Source: a virus. Taken from it: a stretch of 51,769 nt of DNA. The stretch lies in the IMG/VR virus record IMGVR_UViG_3300032073_000045, positions 1 to 51,769 of that record. One strand, 5' to 3'. A model generated the notes under the pieces. It was not told the origin of the DNA and made no database searches. It saw nothing but the letters and a program-made list of their open reading frames with translations. Positions within the stretch are counted from its first letter, which is position 1, and the number at the start of each line of letters is the position of its first letter. The translations under genes and the position numbers were made by a program. This document shows positions 43,421 through 51,386 of this stretch, piece after piece.

Positions 43421-45709
43421 TTAATTTTTATCACAGAGTAAAATATAATCTATAATATCTTTAAAAAGTTTTTCATCTGCTCTATATGAATTTACACTAT
43501 TTGATACATAATCGAGGAAAGAATACTTTTCTCTAATTGTATCTATATCTTTTGCGAATTGCTTCGCAGAGAATCCATTGTCAAGATTGAATTTGAGCCA
43601 ATCTTTATCGAACTTAGAAATGAATGCGATTGCAGAATTACATTGAGGGCAAGCACCTTCATTGATAACGATCTGAAAGTTATCTCTGATCTTGCGTACC
43701 AAATTATCTTTTGGTAATTTGTCGAACTTAATTCGAGTTGAATTCATAATGTATGCAAGATTGTATCTGCAATCAGCAATAGACTTCTGAATATCCGTAT
43801 CATCGTGATGAAGAGAGTCTACGCTAAACTTAATGTAAGATTTTTTCGCTTCAGTTAAGTTTGAGAGTAAATAATCTTTAGAGTTTTGAAGAAGAAAATC
43901 TTCAAAAGAAATCCAAGAATCTGAATCTAACTTAGATACATCTCCACTACGAATTCCAAACAAGCGAAACTTTTTCGCATCTGATTTGTCATCTGATCTT
44001 CTACGCACTCTATCGCATAAACTATATACCTTGCCGAGATCATAGTCATCACTATCAATCTTGTAATTCTTGATTTTTACATATACAAGTTTGCCATCAA
44101 TAGCACCATCAGTATCATCTTGGATTTTGTCAATATCTTCTTTGACATTTTTCCAATAATCTATGTTGCGGTAGCTAGGTCTTTCTTGAACCATTTCAAA
44201 TAATGGAATGTTTGCACGACTACCATTAGATTTGCGTACTCCATTGTATTGAATTTTTTCTTTAACTACATTTGATGTAAGTCGAATATGTTTCTTGTCT
44301 ACAAGATCAAAATTCCATTCATTTTTGATATAACTTTTAGCTAATTTAGTCAATGGATTAATAAAGAATATATTATTCAGTTTTTCGTTTTCATTAAATA
44401 TAGTTCTTGCACGAAGATTGTTGCCATGTGAAGATTCTATATCTTGCATAAGAAAAATTGTCTCATCATCACAATGAATTCGGGCAACTTTGTTCGAGCG
44501 AACTTTAAATCCATTTCTTGCAGAAGAATCGTGATCCCTAGTTGTTTGAGTAAGAATTAAATCATCATACATTTTATGATCTCGATGAAATGTTGCTGAT
44601 TGAATCTTGATGCCGTTCCACTCGAAAGCGTTTTCAAAAATTTGCCTCATGTTATATGGCATAGAATTAACTATTCTTGCATAGTTACTTTTTGCCTCAA
44701 AAAGATCATTTGAGTCTGCGAGTTTTTCTTTAGCAATTTCTTGCACTTCATCGCAAGCCTTTAACATTGCACCAATAATCTTTTGTTGAGTAGCTTTGTT
44801 GTACTCTAATGACTCTCTACTATGATGCAATTTGACTGCACCTAATGGTAATCGCAAATAAAAATTTGTTTGACCAAGTAGGTTGTAGATAATATCTTTC
44901 TTTCTCGAACTCTCTACAAAATTATCAACTTGAACAGAGTTTTTATCTAGTGGATAAGCAACTCTTCCCATGATAATGTGAGCATTATAACTTCTTTGAC
45001 TATAATAAGAATCATTGCGTTCATCTTCCAAGAAAAACCAAGAACCATTCTTCGATTCAATAACCTTACTTCTGTTTCTAATAAAAGTTCCATCGTCACC
45101 AATAAACTTTGGCATTTCTTTGTCAGAAAAGAACTCAAAAAAGTTTTTAATTATCTTGCGAAAATCATCCACATCTGATTCTGAAACCGCAACTTCAATG
45201 CAAAGACCACTTGGTTCATTGCTTGGTTCGGGTTCTTGCAGTTCTACAATTTTTGTGTCATCATTGTCATTAACAAAGACATTATATGAACTTTTGAGTC
45301 CACCATTATAGGAAACGCAAGTGAAATTGTCTCCATAGGAAAGCGGAGCAAATTTACCAATACCAAATGCACCAATATAATTGTTCGATTGCCTTTTGGT
45401 ACTCTTGCCATACTTGGAGTATAAGCCGAATACATCTTCTTTACTTAGTCCACCGCCAAAGTCACGAACTCTAAAAGTAGGACTTAGCTTGCTAGGAATT
45501 GAGATTTCAATCGGTCGAGTTTCGTTAGCTTCAACATTCGCATCTAGTGCATTAGCACTAATCTCACGAACGACTGCAAGCCGAGTGTTGGAGTAATTGT
45601 TTCGCAAGAGCGAAGCAACATAACGCATATCTTCGGCATCAATCGTACAATTTACGGAATCAAAATCGTGCGACTGCACAATGGTTTTTTTATCTTTTTC
45701 AATTATCAT
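43421..45709 (-). CDS. rIIA: rIIA-like protein (GHKL ATPase)
   Basis: 762 residues. A GHKL ATPase N terminus has VVREISANALDAN with Glu49, Asn53 and Asp56, then RDFGGG (Asp83) and GAFGIGKF (113-120). This is the layout of phage rIIA proteins. The long C-terminal half is helical and charged with two cysteines (CPQC). It probably acts with rIIB against host exclusion. It starts from a consensus promoter with a leader of about 35 nt. Confidence 0.88.
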   Translation of the reverse strand: MIIEKDKKTIVQSHDFDSVNCTIDAEDMRYVASLLRNNYSNTRLAVVREISANALDANVEANETRPIEISIPSKLSPTFRVRDFGGGLSKEDVFGLYSKYGKSTKRQSNNYIGAFGIGKFAPLSYGDNFTCVSYNGGLKSSYNVFVNDNDDTKIVELQEPEPSNEPSGLCIEVAVSESDVDDFRKIIKNFFEFFSDKEMPKFIGDDGTFIRNRSKVIESKNGSWFFLEDERNDSYYSQRSYNAHIIMGRVAYPLDKNSVQVDNFVESSRKKDIIYNLLGQTNFYLRLPLGAVKLHHSRESLEYNKATQQKIIGAMLKACDEVQEIAKEKLADSNDLFEAKSNYARIVNSMPYNMRQIFENAFEWNGIKIQSATFHRDHKMYDDLILTQTTRDHDSSARNGFKVRSNKVARIHCDDETIFLMQDIESSHGNNLRARTIFNENEKLNNIFFINPLTKLAKSYIKNEWNFDLVDKKHIRLTSNVVKEKIQYNGVRKSNGSRANIPLFEMVQERPSYRNIDYWKNVKEDIDKIQDDTDGAIDGKLVYVKIKNYKIDSDDYDLGKVYSLCDRVRRRSDDKSDAKKFRLFGIRSGDVSKLDSDSWISFEDFLLQNSKDYLLSNLTEAKKSYIKFSVDSLHHDDTDIQKSIADCRYNLAYIMNSTRIKFDKLPKDNLVRKIRDNFQIVINEGACPQCNSAIAFISKFDKDWLKFNLDNGFSAKQFAKDIDTIREKYSFLDYVSNSVNSYRADEKLFKDIIDYILLCDKN

Positions 45710-45744
45710 TTTTATTCAATTAGTTTTGTTTTAAGTAAGACTCT

Positions 45745-45773
45745 ATTATAATATAGGTTTTAAAGTTTGTCAA
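45745..45773 (-). promoter_or_regulatory. consensus sigma70 promoter of rIIA
   Basis: -35 TTGACA, 17 nt, -10 TATAAT; leader of about 35 nt. Confidence 0.9.
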
Positions 45774-45781
45774 GAAAAAAG

Positions 45782-46006
45782 TTATTGCCGTCTTCCATTG
45801 CCATCTAAAACATTACGCAAGCAACTTGATTGCCCTTTCCTAGAGGAAATTGATTTAGCTTGGTTGAAGCTATCTGCACTAGCGTACTGCACTAAAATTG
45901 GAGTGCTTTTATCTAAATATACCATCATGCCCTTGCGAGGTTGTGAGGCTAACTCTTTTTCGTGCTTCTTGATTGAAGCGTTCATGTCTGCAATAAAATC
46001 TATCAT
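45782..46006 (-). CDS. small basic protein
   Basis: 74 residues from ATG 46006 (MIDFIADMNASIKKHEKELA...), set by a promoter ending 6 nt upstream; a start at 46024 lies inside the -10. Basic C terminus (CLRNVLDGNGRRQ). No family recognised. Confidence 0.65.
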   Translation of the reverse strand: MIDFIADMNASIKKHEKELASQPRKGMMVYLDKSTPILVQYASADSFNQAKSISSRKGQSSCLRNVLDGNGRRQ

Positions 46007-46012
46007 TCCTAA

Positions 46013-46041
46013 AGTATGACACAAAAACGAAATTGTGTCAA
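46013..46041 (-). promoter_or_regulatory. sigma70-type promoter
   Basis: -35 TTGACA, 17 nt, -10 CATACT; ATG 6 nt later. Confidence 0.8.
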
Positions 46042-46066
46042 GGCTTTTTGCAAAAATATTTCTAAG

Positions 46067-46333
46067 TTATTGCTCTTGAGTTATTTGAGTAAGAATATCA
46101 CTCTCATCAACCCATCTGTGCTTTGATGCGTATGGAGAGAAAGTTTTTCTTTCGAGGGTCACTAATTCTATTTCCCAATGTTTGTGATCCATCATTTCGA
46201 GTTGATACTCGATTGCTTTCTTAGCGTTTTCTGCAAGATAATAATGGTAGTTATGACCTCTTGAATTTCTGCTAATGTATTTTATTCTGTACTCAAATAG
46301 TTTTGGATATTTATTTGAGTTTTTTTTGTTCAT
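46067..46333 (-). CDS. small basic alpha/beta protein
   Basis: 88 residues. FEYRIKYISRNSRGHNYHYY, then LAENAKKAIEYQLEM has a strand-helix pattern like small phage regulatory proteins. 1-nt gap to the upstream gene. Confidence 0.65.
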   Translation of the reverse strand: MNKKNSNKYPKLFEYRIKYISRNSRGHNYHYYLAENAKKAIEYQLEMMDHKHWEIELVTLERKTFSPYASKHRWVDESDILTQITQEQ

Positions 46334-46334
46334 T

Positions 46335-46793
46335 CTATTTTAAATCTTCTATGTCTAGTTCTTCTACTTCTTTTACTGCTTTATTTAATCCTTTTCTGCC
46401 TTCAGTTATCTTCTCTCTACTGAAACCCCAAAATGTTATTTCCCATAATATATGAGCAACAATAGTGGTTTGATTAAACGCTTTTGGGGCAACAACTTGG
46501 CAGTCAATTATTTCTCCCCAATCCATAAAGTCTAAACCATAATGTTCATCTTCACTATCATCGTAAAAACATACATCTATTATTTGCTCTTCTTCGTTTT
46601 CTACTTCATTTAAAACAACTAAATTTTCTGTTTTATTCTGTTGTTCGATAGACTTTAACTCTTTGAACGCTTGTTGAAATTTTATTGAAAACTCTACAAC
46701 CTTATCTTGAGTGCGATCTTTTAAAAAAGTTTTATATATAACATTGAAAATATTTTTATATGATTTTCTATACAATAATTCTCTTAATGTCAT
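46335..46793 (-). CDS. acidic protein
   Basis: 152 residues, acidic middle (NEVENEEEQIIDVCFYDDSE), mixed fold. Uniquely for this arm, the start is preceded by a late-type GGTGTATATACAT motif. No family recognised. Confidence 0.66.
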   Translation of the reverse strand: MTLRELLYRKSYKNIFNVIYKTFLKDRTQDKVVEFSIKFQQAFKELKSIEQQNKTENLVVLNEVENEEEQIIDVCFYDDSEDEHYGLDFMDWGEIIDCQVVAPKAFNQTTIVAHILWEITFWGFSREKITEGRKGLNKAVKEVEELDIEDLK

Positions 46794-46796
46794 ATA

Positions 46797-46808
46797 TGTA
46801 TATACACC
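46797..46808 (-). promoter_or_regulatory. late-type motif in the early arm
   Basis: Minus-strand AAGGTGTATATACATAT ends at the ATG at 46793, matching the late consensus rather than sigma70. Confidence 0.45.
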
Positions 46809-46812
46809 TTAT

Positions 46813-47025
46813 TTAATATAGATTTTCGTCAGTCCAATATATATTTGAGAATAATACAAGGTCAACGCTATTCGCCTCTTCAATCTCTATTCCTATTGCA
46901 TCTCCTTCGGGGACGACTTTATTTGTATCTTCATAAAAAAATTCTTCTACATCAGAAGCACAAGTTATCTGCCAATTATTTACATTTCTCACATTTTTTT
47001 TGTTCCAATTATTTGTATTGTTCAT
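46813..47025 (-). CDS. acidic protein
   Basis: 70 residues with a basic Asn-rich start (NNTNNWNKKNVRNVNNW) and an acidic remainder. No family recognised. Confidence 0.62.
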   Translation of the reverse strand: MNNTNNWNKKNVRNVNNWQITCASDVEEFFYEDTNKVVPEGDAIGIEIEEANSVDLVLFSNIYWTDENLY

Positions 47026-47028
47026 ATA

Positions 47029-47292
47029 TTAAAAATCTTGATCGAATTCATCTTCGTCTAGGTTGTCTAGTTCTAGGAATTTATAAAGCCAAGTAGAAAA
47101 CTCTTGCAAGTCATATAAAAATCTTTTTGTGTTATTATTTGCTACCCAAAACATTTGTTGTTGCAATAGCATCCCATGTCTTTCTGAGATTTCTTCTAAT
47201 TTAGAAACAGGTAAGTCTTCTGTACAAGTTTCATACATTAAATTTATAGCTTCCATTTTTCTAGCAATTTCTTCGTCATAATCTTCTTGCAT
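47029..47292 (-). CDS. acidic helical protein
   Basis: 87 residues, helical and acidic (FLELDNLDEDEFDQDF). No family recognised. Confidence 0.65.
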   Translation of the reverse strand: MQEDYDEEIARKMEAINLMYETCTEDLPVSKLEEISERHGMLLQQQMFWVANNNTKRFLYDLQEFSTWLYKFLELDNLDEDEFDQDF

Positions 47293-47294
47293 AT

Positions 47295-47450
47295 CTACGA
47301 TCCGATGGTTACTAATTCTATTATTTCACGAACATGAGTTTGCAATTCAGTTTCTAGCCTATTTGCTAATATTTCTCTTGCACTTTCGCTTTTGATATTT
47401 AATTGTGAGTCTTGCAACTCCTCTAGAACTTTAAGGATTATTTCTTTCAT
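47295..47450 (-). CDS. small helical protein
   Basis: 51 residues (MKEIILKVLEELQDSQLNIK...), helical; starts 7 nt after a promoter, ends 2 nt before the next start. Confidence 0.68.
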   Translation of the reverse strand: MKEIILKVLEELQDSQLNIKSESAREILANRLETELQTHVREIIELVTIGS

Positions 47451-47457
47451 AAGAATA

Positions 47458-47486
47458 AGTATAGCATATTATTTGCGGTCAGTCAA
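47458..47486 (-). promoter_or_regulatory. sigma70-type promoter
   Basis: -35 TTGACT, 17 nt, extended TGC-TATACT; ATG 7 nt later. Confidence 0.85.
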
Positions 47487-47494
47487 GTAAAAAA

Positions 47495-47725
47495 TTAATT
47501 TTCAGATTCATAGTCATCGAATTCATTTGAATTTGGGTCGAAAATTGGAAATAAATAACTTATTTGAGTTCCATCTTTTTCTTCTTCCATAACTGCTTCG
47601 TATCTTATTTCTCCACTCGCTTCATGCCACAAACCATCTACTATCACTCGCTCTTGAAAGATTGGGCGGAATGTATTATCCATGTGAAAACTCACATATT
47701 TTTTACTTCTCTCCCCTATGTCCAT
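47495..47725 (-). CDS. acidic beta-rich protein
   Basis: 76 residues; VIVDGLWHEASGEIRYEAVM suggests a strand pair. Overlaps the next gene by 23 nt. No family recognised. Confidence 0.65.
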   Translation of the reverse strand: MDIGERSKKYVSFHMDNTFRPIFQERVIVDGLWHEASGEIRYEAVMEEEKDGTQISYLFPIFDPNSNEFDDYESEN

Positions 47726-48017
47726 CAGACTCTTTCAAGCATAAAGCTAAAGATTCTAAATCGAATCGAGATTGAGTGCAAGAATGGAAGCAACTTCTAT
47801 TGTCCATTTGCAACCACACTTGTTTGCATAAAGAAATTTTTTCAATTAAGTTAAGGTCTTTCATTTTATCTACAATACCCTTCCAAAATGAATATGACAC
47901 TCTGCTCCTTATTTGTTTTTCTTTGTGGAACAATTTTATGTTATTTGCTTCAATTAAATCTTCAAAATCTAAATATTTAAAAGTACAAAGTTTGTTATCT
48001 AATAAAACTTCTCTCAT
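47703..48017 (-). CDS. unknown protein
   Basis: 104 residues, mixed fold with several cysteines (C12, C74 ...). ATGA overlap upstream. No family recognised. Confidence 0.63.
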   Translation of the reverse strand: MREVLLDNKLCTFKYLDFEDLIEANNIKLFHKEKQIRSRVSYSFWKGIVDKMKDLNLIEKISLCKQVWLQMDNRSCFHSCTQSRFDLESLALCLKESDGHRGEK

Positions 48018-48352
48018 AGTCGCTCAAATTTTACTTCGCCATTTTTATAGCTAAATAATAATTTTTCTATATCTGTATTTATTTGATGATGTTCGTTTTC
48101 TTCATTGGGTGGATCAACATGATATGCCGAACAAAACCATTCGTAACCATCAAAGTCATCATATTTTTCTCCAAAGTTTGCCTCATGGATATTATAGTCG
48201 ATAAAATTTCCATTATTTAATGGAACGCTATTCCAATAGTCAAAATTATCTCCATCAGTTTCGATGTCAGGGTTAACTTCAACTTTTTTTATGTGCGATA
48301 AACCTTTGTCAATTATTAATAATTCAACTTCTTTATCTATTTCTAATAACAT
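48014..48352 (-). CDS. acidic protein
   Basis: 112 residues, acidic; FDYWNSVPLNNGNFIDYNIH resembles small phage proteins of unknown function. No family recognised. Confidence 0.65.
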   Translation of the reverse strand: MLLEIDKEVELLIIDKGLSHIKKVEVNPDIETDGDNFDYWNSVPLNNGNFIDYNIHEANFGEKYDDFDGYEWFCSAYHVDPPNEENEHHQINTDIEKLLFSYKNGEVKFERL

Positions 48353-48356
48353 TCTC

Positions 48357-48584
48357 TTATTTATCCTTATTTGCTATTGTTCCATTTTTAATTAACTGCT
48401 CAAACACATTCCACATTTTTTGATAGCGAGTGTCATGTAATTGTTTCATGCCAATCAACATATTTAATAGTTGATCTTCAGTATGTTTGATTGGGGAATC
48501 TCCAATCGCATATATAATTGTTTCTATGTCTTCGCCTATTTGGTGAAGATTACTCATTGCGTCTTCTAATTCAAATCTGTTCAT
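48357..48584 (-). CDS. small helical protein
   Basis: 75 residues, helical. Leaderless start by promoter position (6 nt). Confidence 0.65.
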   Translation of the reverse strand: MNRFELEDAMSNLHQIGEDIETIIYAIGDSPIKHTEDQLLNMLIGMKQLHDTRYQKMWNVFEQLIKNGTIANKDK

Positions 48585-48590
48585 GCAAAT

Positions 48591-48619
48591 ACAATACGAT
48601 ATTTTTAAAACTTTGTCAA
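48591..48619 (-). promoter_or_regulatory. sigma70-type promoter
   Basis: -35 TTGACA, 17 nt, -10 TATTGT; ATG 6 nt later. Confidence 0.8.
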
Positions 48620-48621
48620 GC

Positions 48622-48810
48622 CTAATCTTCTGTTGACTTTATTATTTTTGAAATTGATGCAGTATATAATCTTTTTCTGTCCATTAACTGCTTGTATTTT
48701 TTCTTGGCTTTATCTAGCGAATTAAATATTCGCCACTCATTAATGTGCAAGGGACTTTGCTTGATAGTTAAAGACCATGCAACAACATACTTTTGATTAT
48801 TGGCTGACAT
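48622..48810 (-). CDS. small basic protein
   Basis: 62 residues, basic helix (LDKAKKKYKQLMDRKRLYTA). No family recognised. Confidence 0.62.
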   Translation of the reverse strand: MSANNQKYVVAWSLTIKQSPLHINEWRIFNSLDKAKKKYKQLMDRKRLYTASISKIIKSTED

Positions 48811-48816
48811 AAACTT

Positions 48817-49038
48817 TTATATATCGAGTTGATCTTTAGTTAATCTGTGCAAGGTTTCAAGCCTATCTTCTGCATCTGCAAGTAAAGATAGGGCTTCTTC
48901 TGCGTTTTTATAAAAATCTTCGGTGGAATGATCTCCGATGCCAACTGCATTTGAACCTAGTAAATCTAGGCTCAACTTGGCTTTGGCTACATCTGCTTTT
49001 GCGGATGTTTTTAACATTTGATATAAATTATTATTCAT
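48817..49038 (-). CDS. small helical protein
   Basis: 73 residues from ATG 49038, which overlaps the tiny membrane gene by 8 nt (ATGAATAA). Helical, Ala/Leu/Asp-rich (NAEEALSLLADAEDRLETLH). Confidence 0.62.
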   Translation of the reverse strand: MNNNLYQMLKTSAKADVAKAKLSLDLLGSNAVGIGDHSTEDFYKNAEEALSLLADAEDRLETLHRLTKDQLDI

Positions 49039-49138
49039 CTTCATTTGTAAATAGTAACATAAAACTTGCCCAAATGCAATAACAAAGTATGCCAATCGCT
49101 AAAAAAGTTCCTTTAATCCAATCTAAAAATTTATTCAT
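49031..49138 (-). CDS. tiny membrane protein (35 aa)
   Basis: MNKFLDWIKGTFLAIGILCY then CIWASFMLLFTNEDE: one transmembrane helix, basic-to-acidic orientation. ATGAATAA overlaps with both the upstream and downstream genes, a reliable coupling pattern here. Confidence 0.6.
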   Translation of the reverse strand: MNKFLDWIKGTFLAIGILCYCIWASFMLLFTNEDE

Positions 49139-49406
49139 TTAAATAAGGTTTTACATCTCCGTTTTGAACGATTTTGGCTTCTTCATAGCCCCCGATTTTT
49201 CTTCTGTATATTTCCATTTTAGCACATTCTAAAGCCCCAATGACATCATTAAATGTTTGGTATGATTCTTTATTTTGCGAAATATATTGTGCAATTATTT
49301 GATGAATTGCGTAATTCAAAGCTCCCGAATCTTTAAGTTCTGATAAATTTAGAGCGATTAAGCCTCGATCTACTTTTTCTTTTTCTGATGTTGGTATATA
49401 TGGCAT
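49131..49406 (-). CDS. small helical protein
   Basis: 91 residues, mixed charge. Leaderless by promoter position (6 nt). No family recognised. Confidence 0.65.
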   Translation of the reverse strand: MPYIPTSEKEKVDRGLIALNLSELKDSGALNYAIHQIIAQYISQNKESYQTFNDVIGALECAKMEIYRRKIGGYEEAKIVQNGDVKPYLNE

Positions 49407-49412
49407 GGCGAT

Positions 49413-49441
49413 ATTATATTTGATCTATTTAAAAATGTCAA
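49413..49441 (-). promoter_or_regulatory. sigma70-type promoter with consensus -10
   Basis: -35 TTGACA, 17 nt, -10 TATAAT; ATG 6 nt later. Confidence 0.88.
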
Positions 49442-49444
49442 GCG

Positions 49445-50092
49445 TTATTTATTTGATTGTTTATAAATGCTATATTTGTGCGTTTTTGAAAATGCGTTTT
49501 TGAAGTATGTAAAAAACTCTGCTTCTCTAGCGTGAATATTGTAACCATCGTTATCGAATATTCTGTATAATGATGTTTTAAATCTCATAGGTAGATAAAA
49601 ATTTTCTTTTATACATTTCTTGATAAATATAACTGCATGATCTAATACCTTTCGGGATATTTTATTTGCTTTAAATTTGTTTTTAATAAAAACTAAATAT
49701 TCTTTTGCTTCTTTAAATGCTTGTTCTTTTTGGTATTCTTCGTATGTAGGTTCTCTTCCTGCGATGTCTCTCCCAACATCTTGTGCTGTTGTGAATTTTT
49801 TAGCAGTTTTTTTTTCGCTTATTTTATTTCGGCATTCTATATTTGACTTATACATTTCTGCTTGCCGTTTTAATTCGAGATCATTGTCTTGCATTTTAGC
49901 TATGGCTTTGTTTTCGGTCATTCTTCCGTCAAGCACCTCTCTAACGCAAATTTGCACTATACTTGTTGTAACTCTGTAAGGATAATTTCTGCAAATGAAT
50001 TTATAAAACTTACCACTTATTTTGCCGTGATTTAATTGTTTATGCAAAAATCTTCTGTAGTTGCAATTTTTTGTATTATGTAAAGTTTTCAT
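49445..50092 (-). CDS. basic protein of unknown function
   Basis: 215 residues, strongly basic and helical; the middle (EPTYEEYQKEQAFKEAKEYL) and C-terminal lysine-rich helices suggest nucleic-acid binding. An A+T-rich sequence precedes the ATG. No family recognised. Confidence 0.68.
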   Translation of the reverse strand: MKTLHNTKNCNYRRFLHKQLNHGKISGKFYKFICRNYPYRVTTSIVQICVREVLDGRMTENKAIAKMQDNDLELKRQAEMYKSNIECRNKISEKKTAKKFTTAQDVGRDIAGREPTYEEYQKEQAFKEAKEYLVFIKNKFKANKISRKVLDHAVIFIKKCIKENFYLPMRFKTSLYRIFDNDGYNIHAREAEFFTYFKNAFSKTHKYSIYKQSNK

Positions 50093-50155
50093 ATATGTAC
50101 ATATTTTTAAGTTTTATCGACATATTTTAAAAATGTGTCGATATTGTAAACATGA

Positions 50156-50452
50156 TTAGCTAATGGGTTCTTTCATTTTATTGATTTGAAATTTAGTTTC
50201 TTCAAAAAATTCTCTATCTGCGTCAACTCTCCACTCTGCATCTTCACCTTCGGGGTAATCAATATAGCAATAATGAGTAACATCTCCTGTTAAGAATCCT
50301 ACATTGCTACCAAATACATGGTCATTTGAATCGGGATAGTCTTCGTCTCTACCATAGTAAAAACCTGTCCATACTCCTGTGCCTTCAAAGAAGTAAAGCA
50401 ATCTCTTTCCCTCTTCGGGGATTTCGTCTGAAATTTTAATCCAATTAATCAT
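50156..50452 (-). CDS. DUF551-like protein
   Basis: 98 residues. INWIKISDEIPEEGKRLLYF, a tryptophan/glycine repeat region and GFLTGDVTHYCYI resemble the DUF551 domain (WI..sd..Pe.g ... gdVThW). Function unknown. Confidence 0.72.
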   Translation of the reverse strand: MINWIKISDEIPEEGKRLLYFFEGTGVWTGFYYGRDEDYPDSNDHVFGSNVGFLTGDVTHYCYIDYPEGEDAEWRVDADREFFEETKFQINKMKEPIS

Positions 50453-50652
50453 TTTTTATCTCCCCAAAAGCCACAAACGCATGGTTTATTATCTTTTTGA
50501 TTTGCTCCTTCTTGGTAGCCTTTGTCGTATGATTCTGTTTGGGATTTAAGTAAAACTTTTTCAAATTTTTTAGAAATATGTTGCATTGCATCAGAATAAC
50601 CTTTATCATAACCTTTTTGATAATTTATTTCTTCAGTCATTTGTTCTATCAT
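50449..50652 (-). CDS. small protein with YDKGY repeats
   Basis: 67 residues with two similar segments, KGYDKGYSDAM and ESYDKGYQEGA, then CVCGFWGDKK. The ATG follows a promoter by 7 nt. Confidence 0.65.
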   Translation of the reverse strand: MIEQMTEEINYQKGYDKGYSDAMQHISKKFEKVLLKSQTESYDKGYQEGANQKDNKPCVCGFWGDKK

Positions 50653-50659
50653 TATTTAT

Positions 50660-50688
50660 ATAATACAATTTAAACAATCAAAAGTCAA
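50660..50688 (-). promoter_or_regulatory. sigma70-type promoter
   Basis: -35 TTGACT, 17 nt, -10 TATTAT; ATG 7 nt later. Confidence 0.82.
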
Positions 50689-50690
50689 GT

Positions 50691-50987
50691 TTAATTCCAA
50701 TCAAAATCAGCAGAAATAGCAAAAGCTAATCTATCTTTCCAAGGGAATCCATATTTATCCATTTGGGTTGGGTCAGTAATTCTAATTATAATATTTGCAC
50801 CCCAAGCATTTAACTCTTCTCCATCTGTCCAATATTCACAATCAATATTTAAGGTGGAAGTTTGCTCAATATGAACATCCTCTTTGTAGTCCAAGAACCA
50901 AACAGGTACAGACATACCTTCCTCAACTAAATCATCTCTAATTGTTAAGTGGCTATTCATTGACGCTAATTTTTCATCTACACTCAT
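50691..50987 (-). CDS. acidic protein
   Basis: 98 residues, mixed fold; no family recognised. 1-nt gap to the upstream gene. Confidence 0.65.
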   Translation of the reverse strand: MSVDEKLASMNSHLTIRDDLVEEGMSVPVWFLDYKEDVHIEQTSTLNIDCEYWTDGEELNAWGANIIIRITDPTQMDKYGFPWKDRLAFAISADFDWN

Positions 50988-50988
50988 T

Positions 50989-51180
50989 TTATTTATTTTT
51001 TTTATTTACATTCTTTAAAGTTAATCCAAGCTCTTCTCTGACATATTTTTTCTTCTCGCCATTTAATAGCATTTGCTTGTTCAAATTAAACGCTTCCCAT
51101 TTTGTTAATAGAATTGGTCTTTTAGGTAAAATTGGATTTGGCTTATCCCAATCAACTGCAATATAAGATGTAAGGCTCAT
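50989..51180 (-). CDS. small basic protein
   Basis: 63 residues, basic C terminus (VREELGLTLKNVNKKNK); ATGA overlap upstream. Confidence 0.63.
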   Translation of the reverse strand: MSLTSYIAVDWDKPNPILPKRPILLTKWEAFNLNKQMLLNGEKKKYVREELGLTLKNVNKKNK

Positions 51181-51386
51181 TTTGCTATATACATTGCATC
51201 AATTTCTTCAAGCTCATCTCCATAGGGATATACTCTGACTCTTAACTCATCAGCATCGTCTACGATCTGAAGAGAATAATCTCCGACTTTAAGCCAAGCA
51301 AAGTGGCTAGTCATTTCAAAATCCTCACCTTTATCGTTGCTAGGTACAATATTGTACATTTTACTATCTTGCATACTCACATTCAT
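51177..51386 (-). CDS. small acidic beta-rich protein
   Basis: 69 residues; FAWLKVGDYSLQIVDDADEL followed by RVRVYPYGDELEEIDAMYIA matches a common small phage protein of unknown function. Confidence 0.68.
   Translation of the reverse strand: MNVSMQDSKMYNIVPSNDKGEDFEMTSHFAWLKVGDYSLQIVDDADELRVRVYPYGDELEEIDAMYIAK

Noticed and set aside
43421-45709. MutL or Hsp90-type function for the GHKL protein
   Set aside because: The ATPase motifs are shared with these families, but the neighbouring rIIB and the length fit rIIA.
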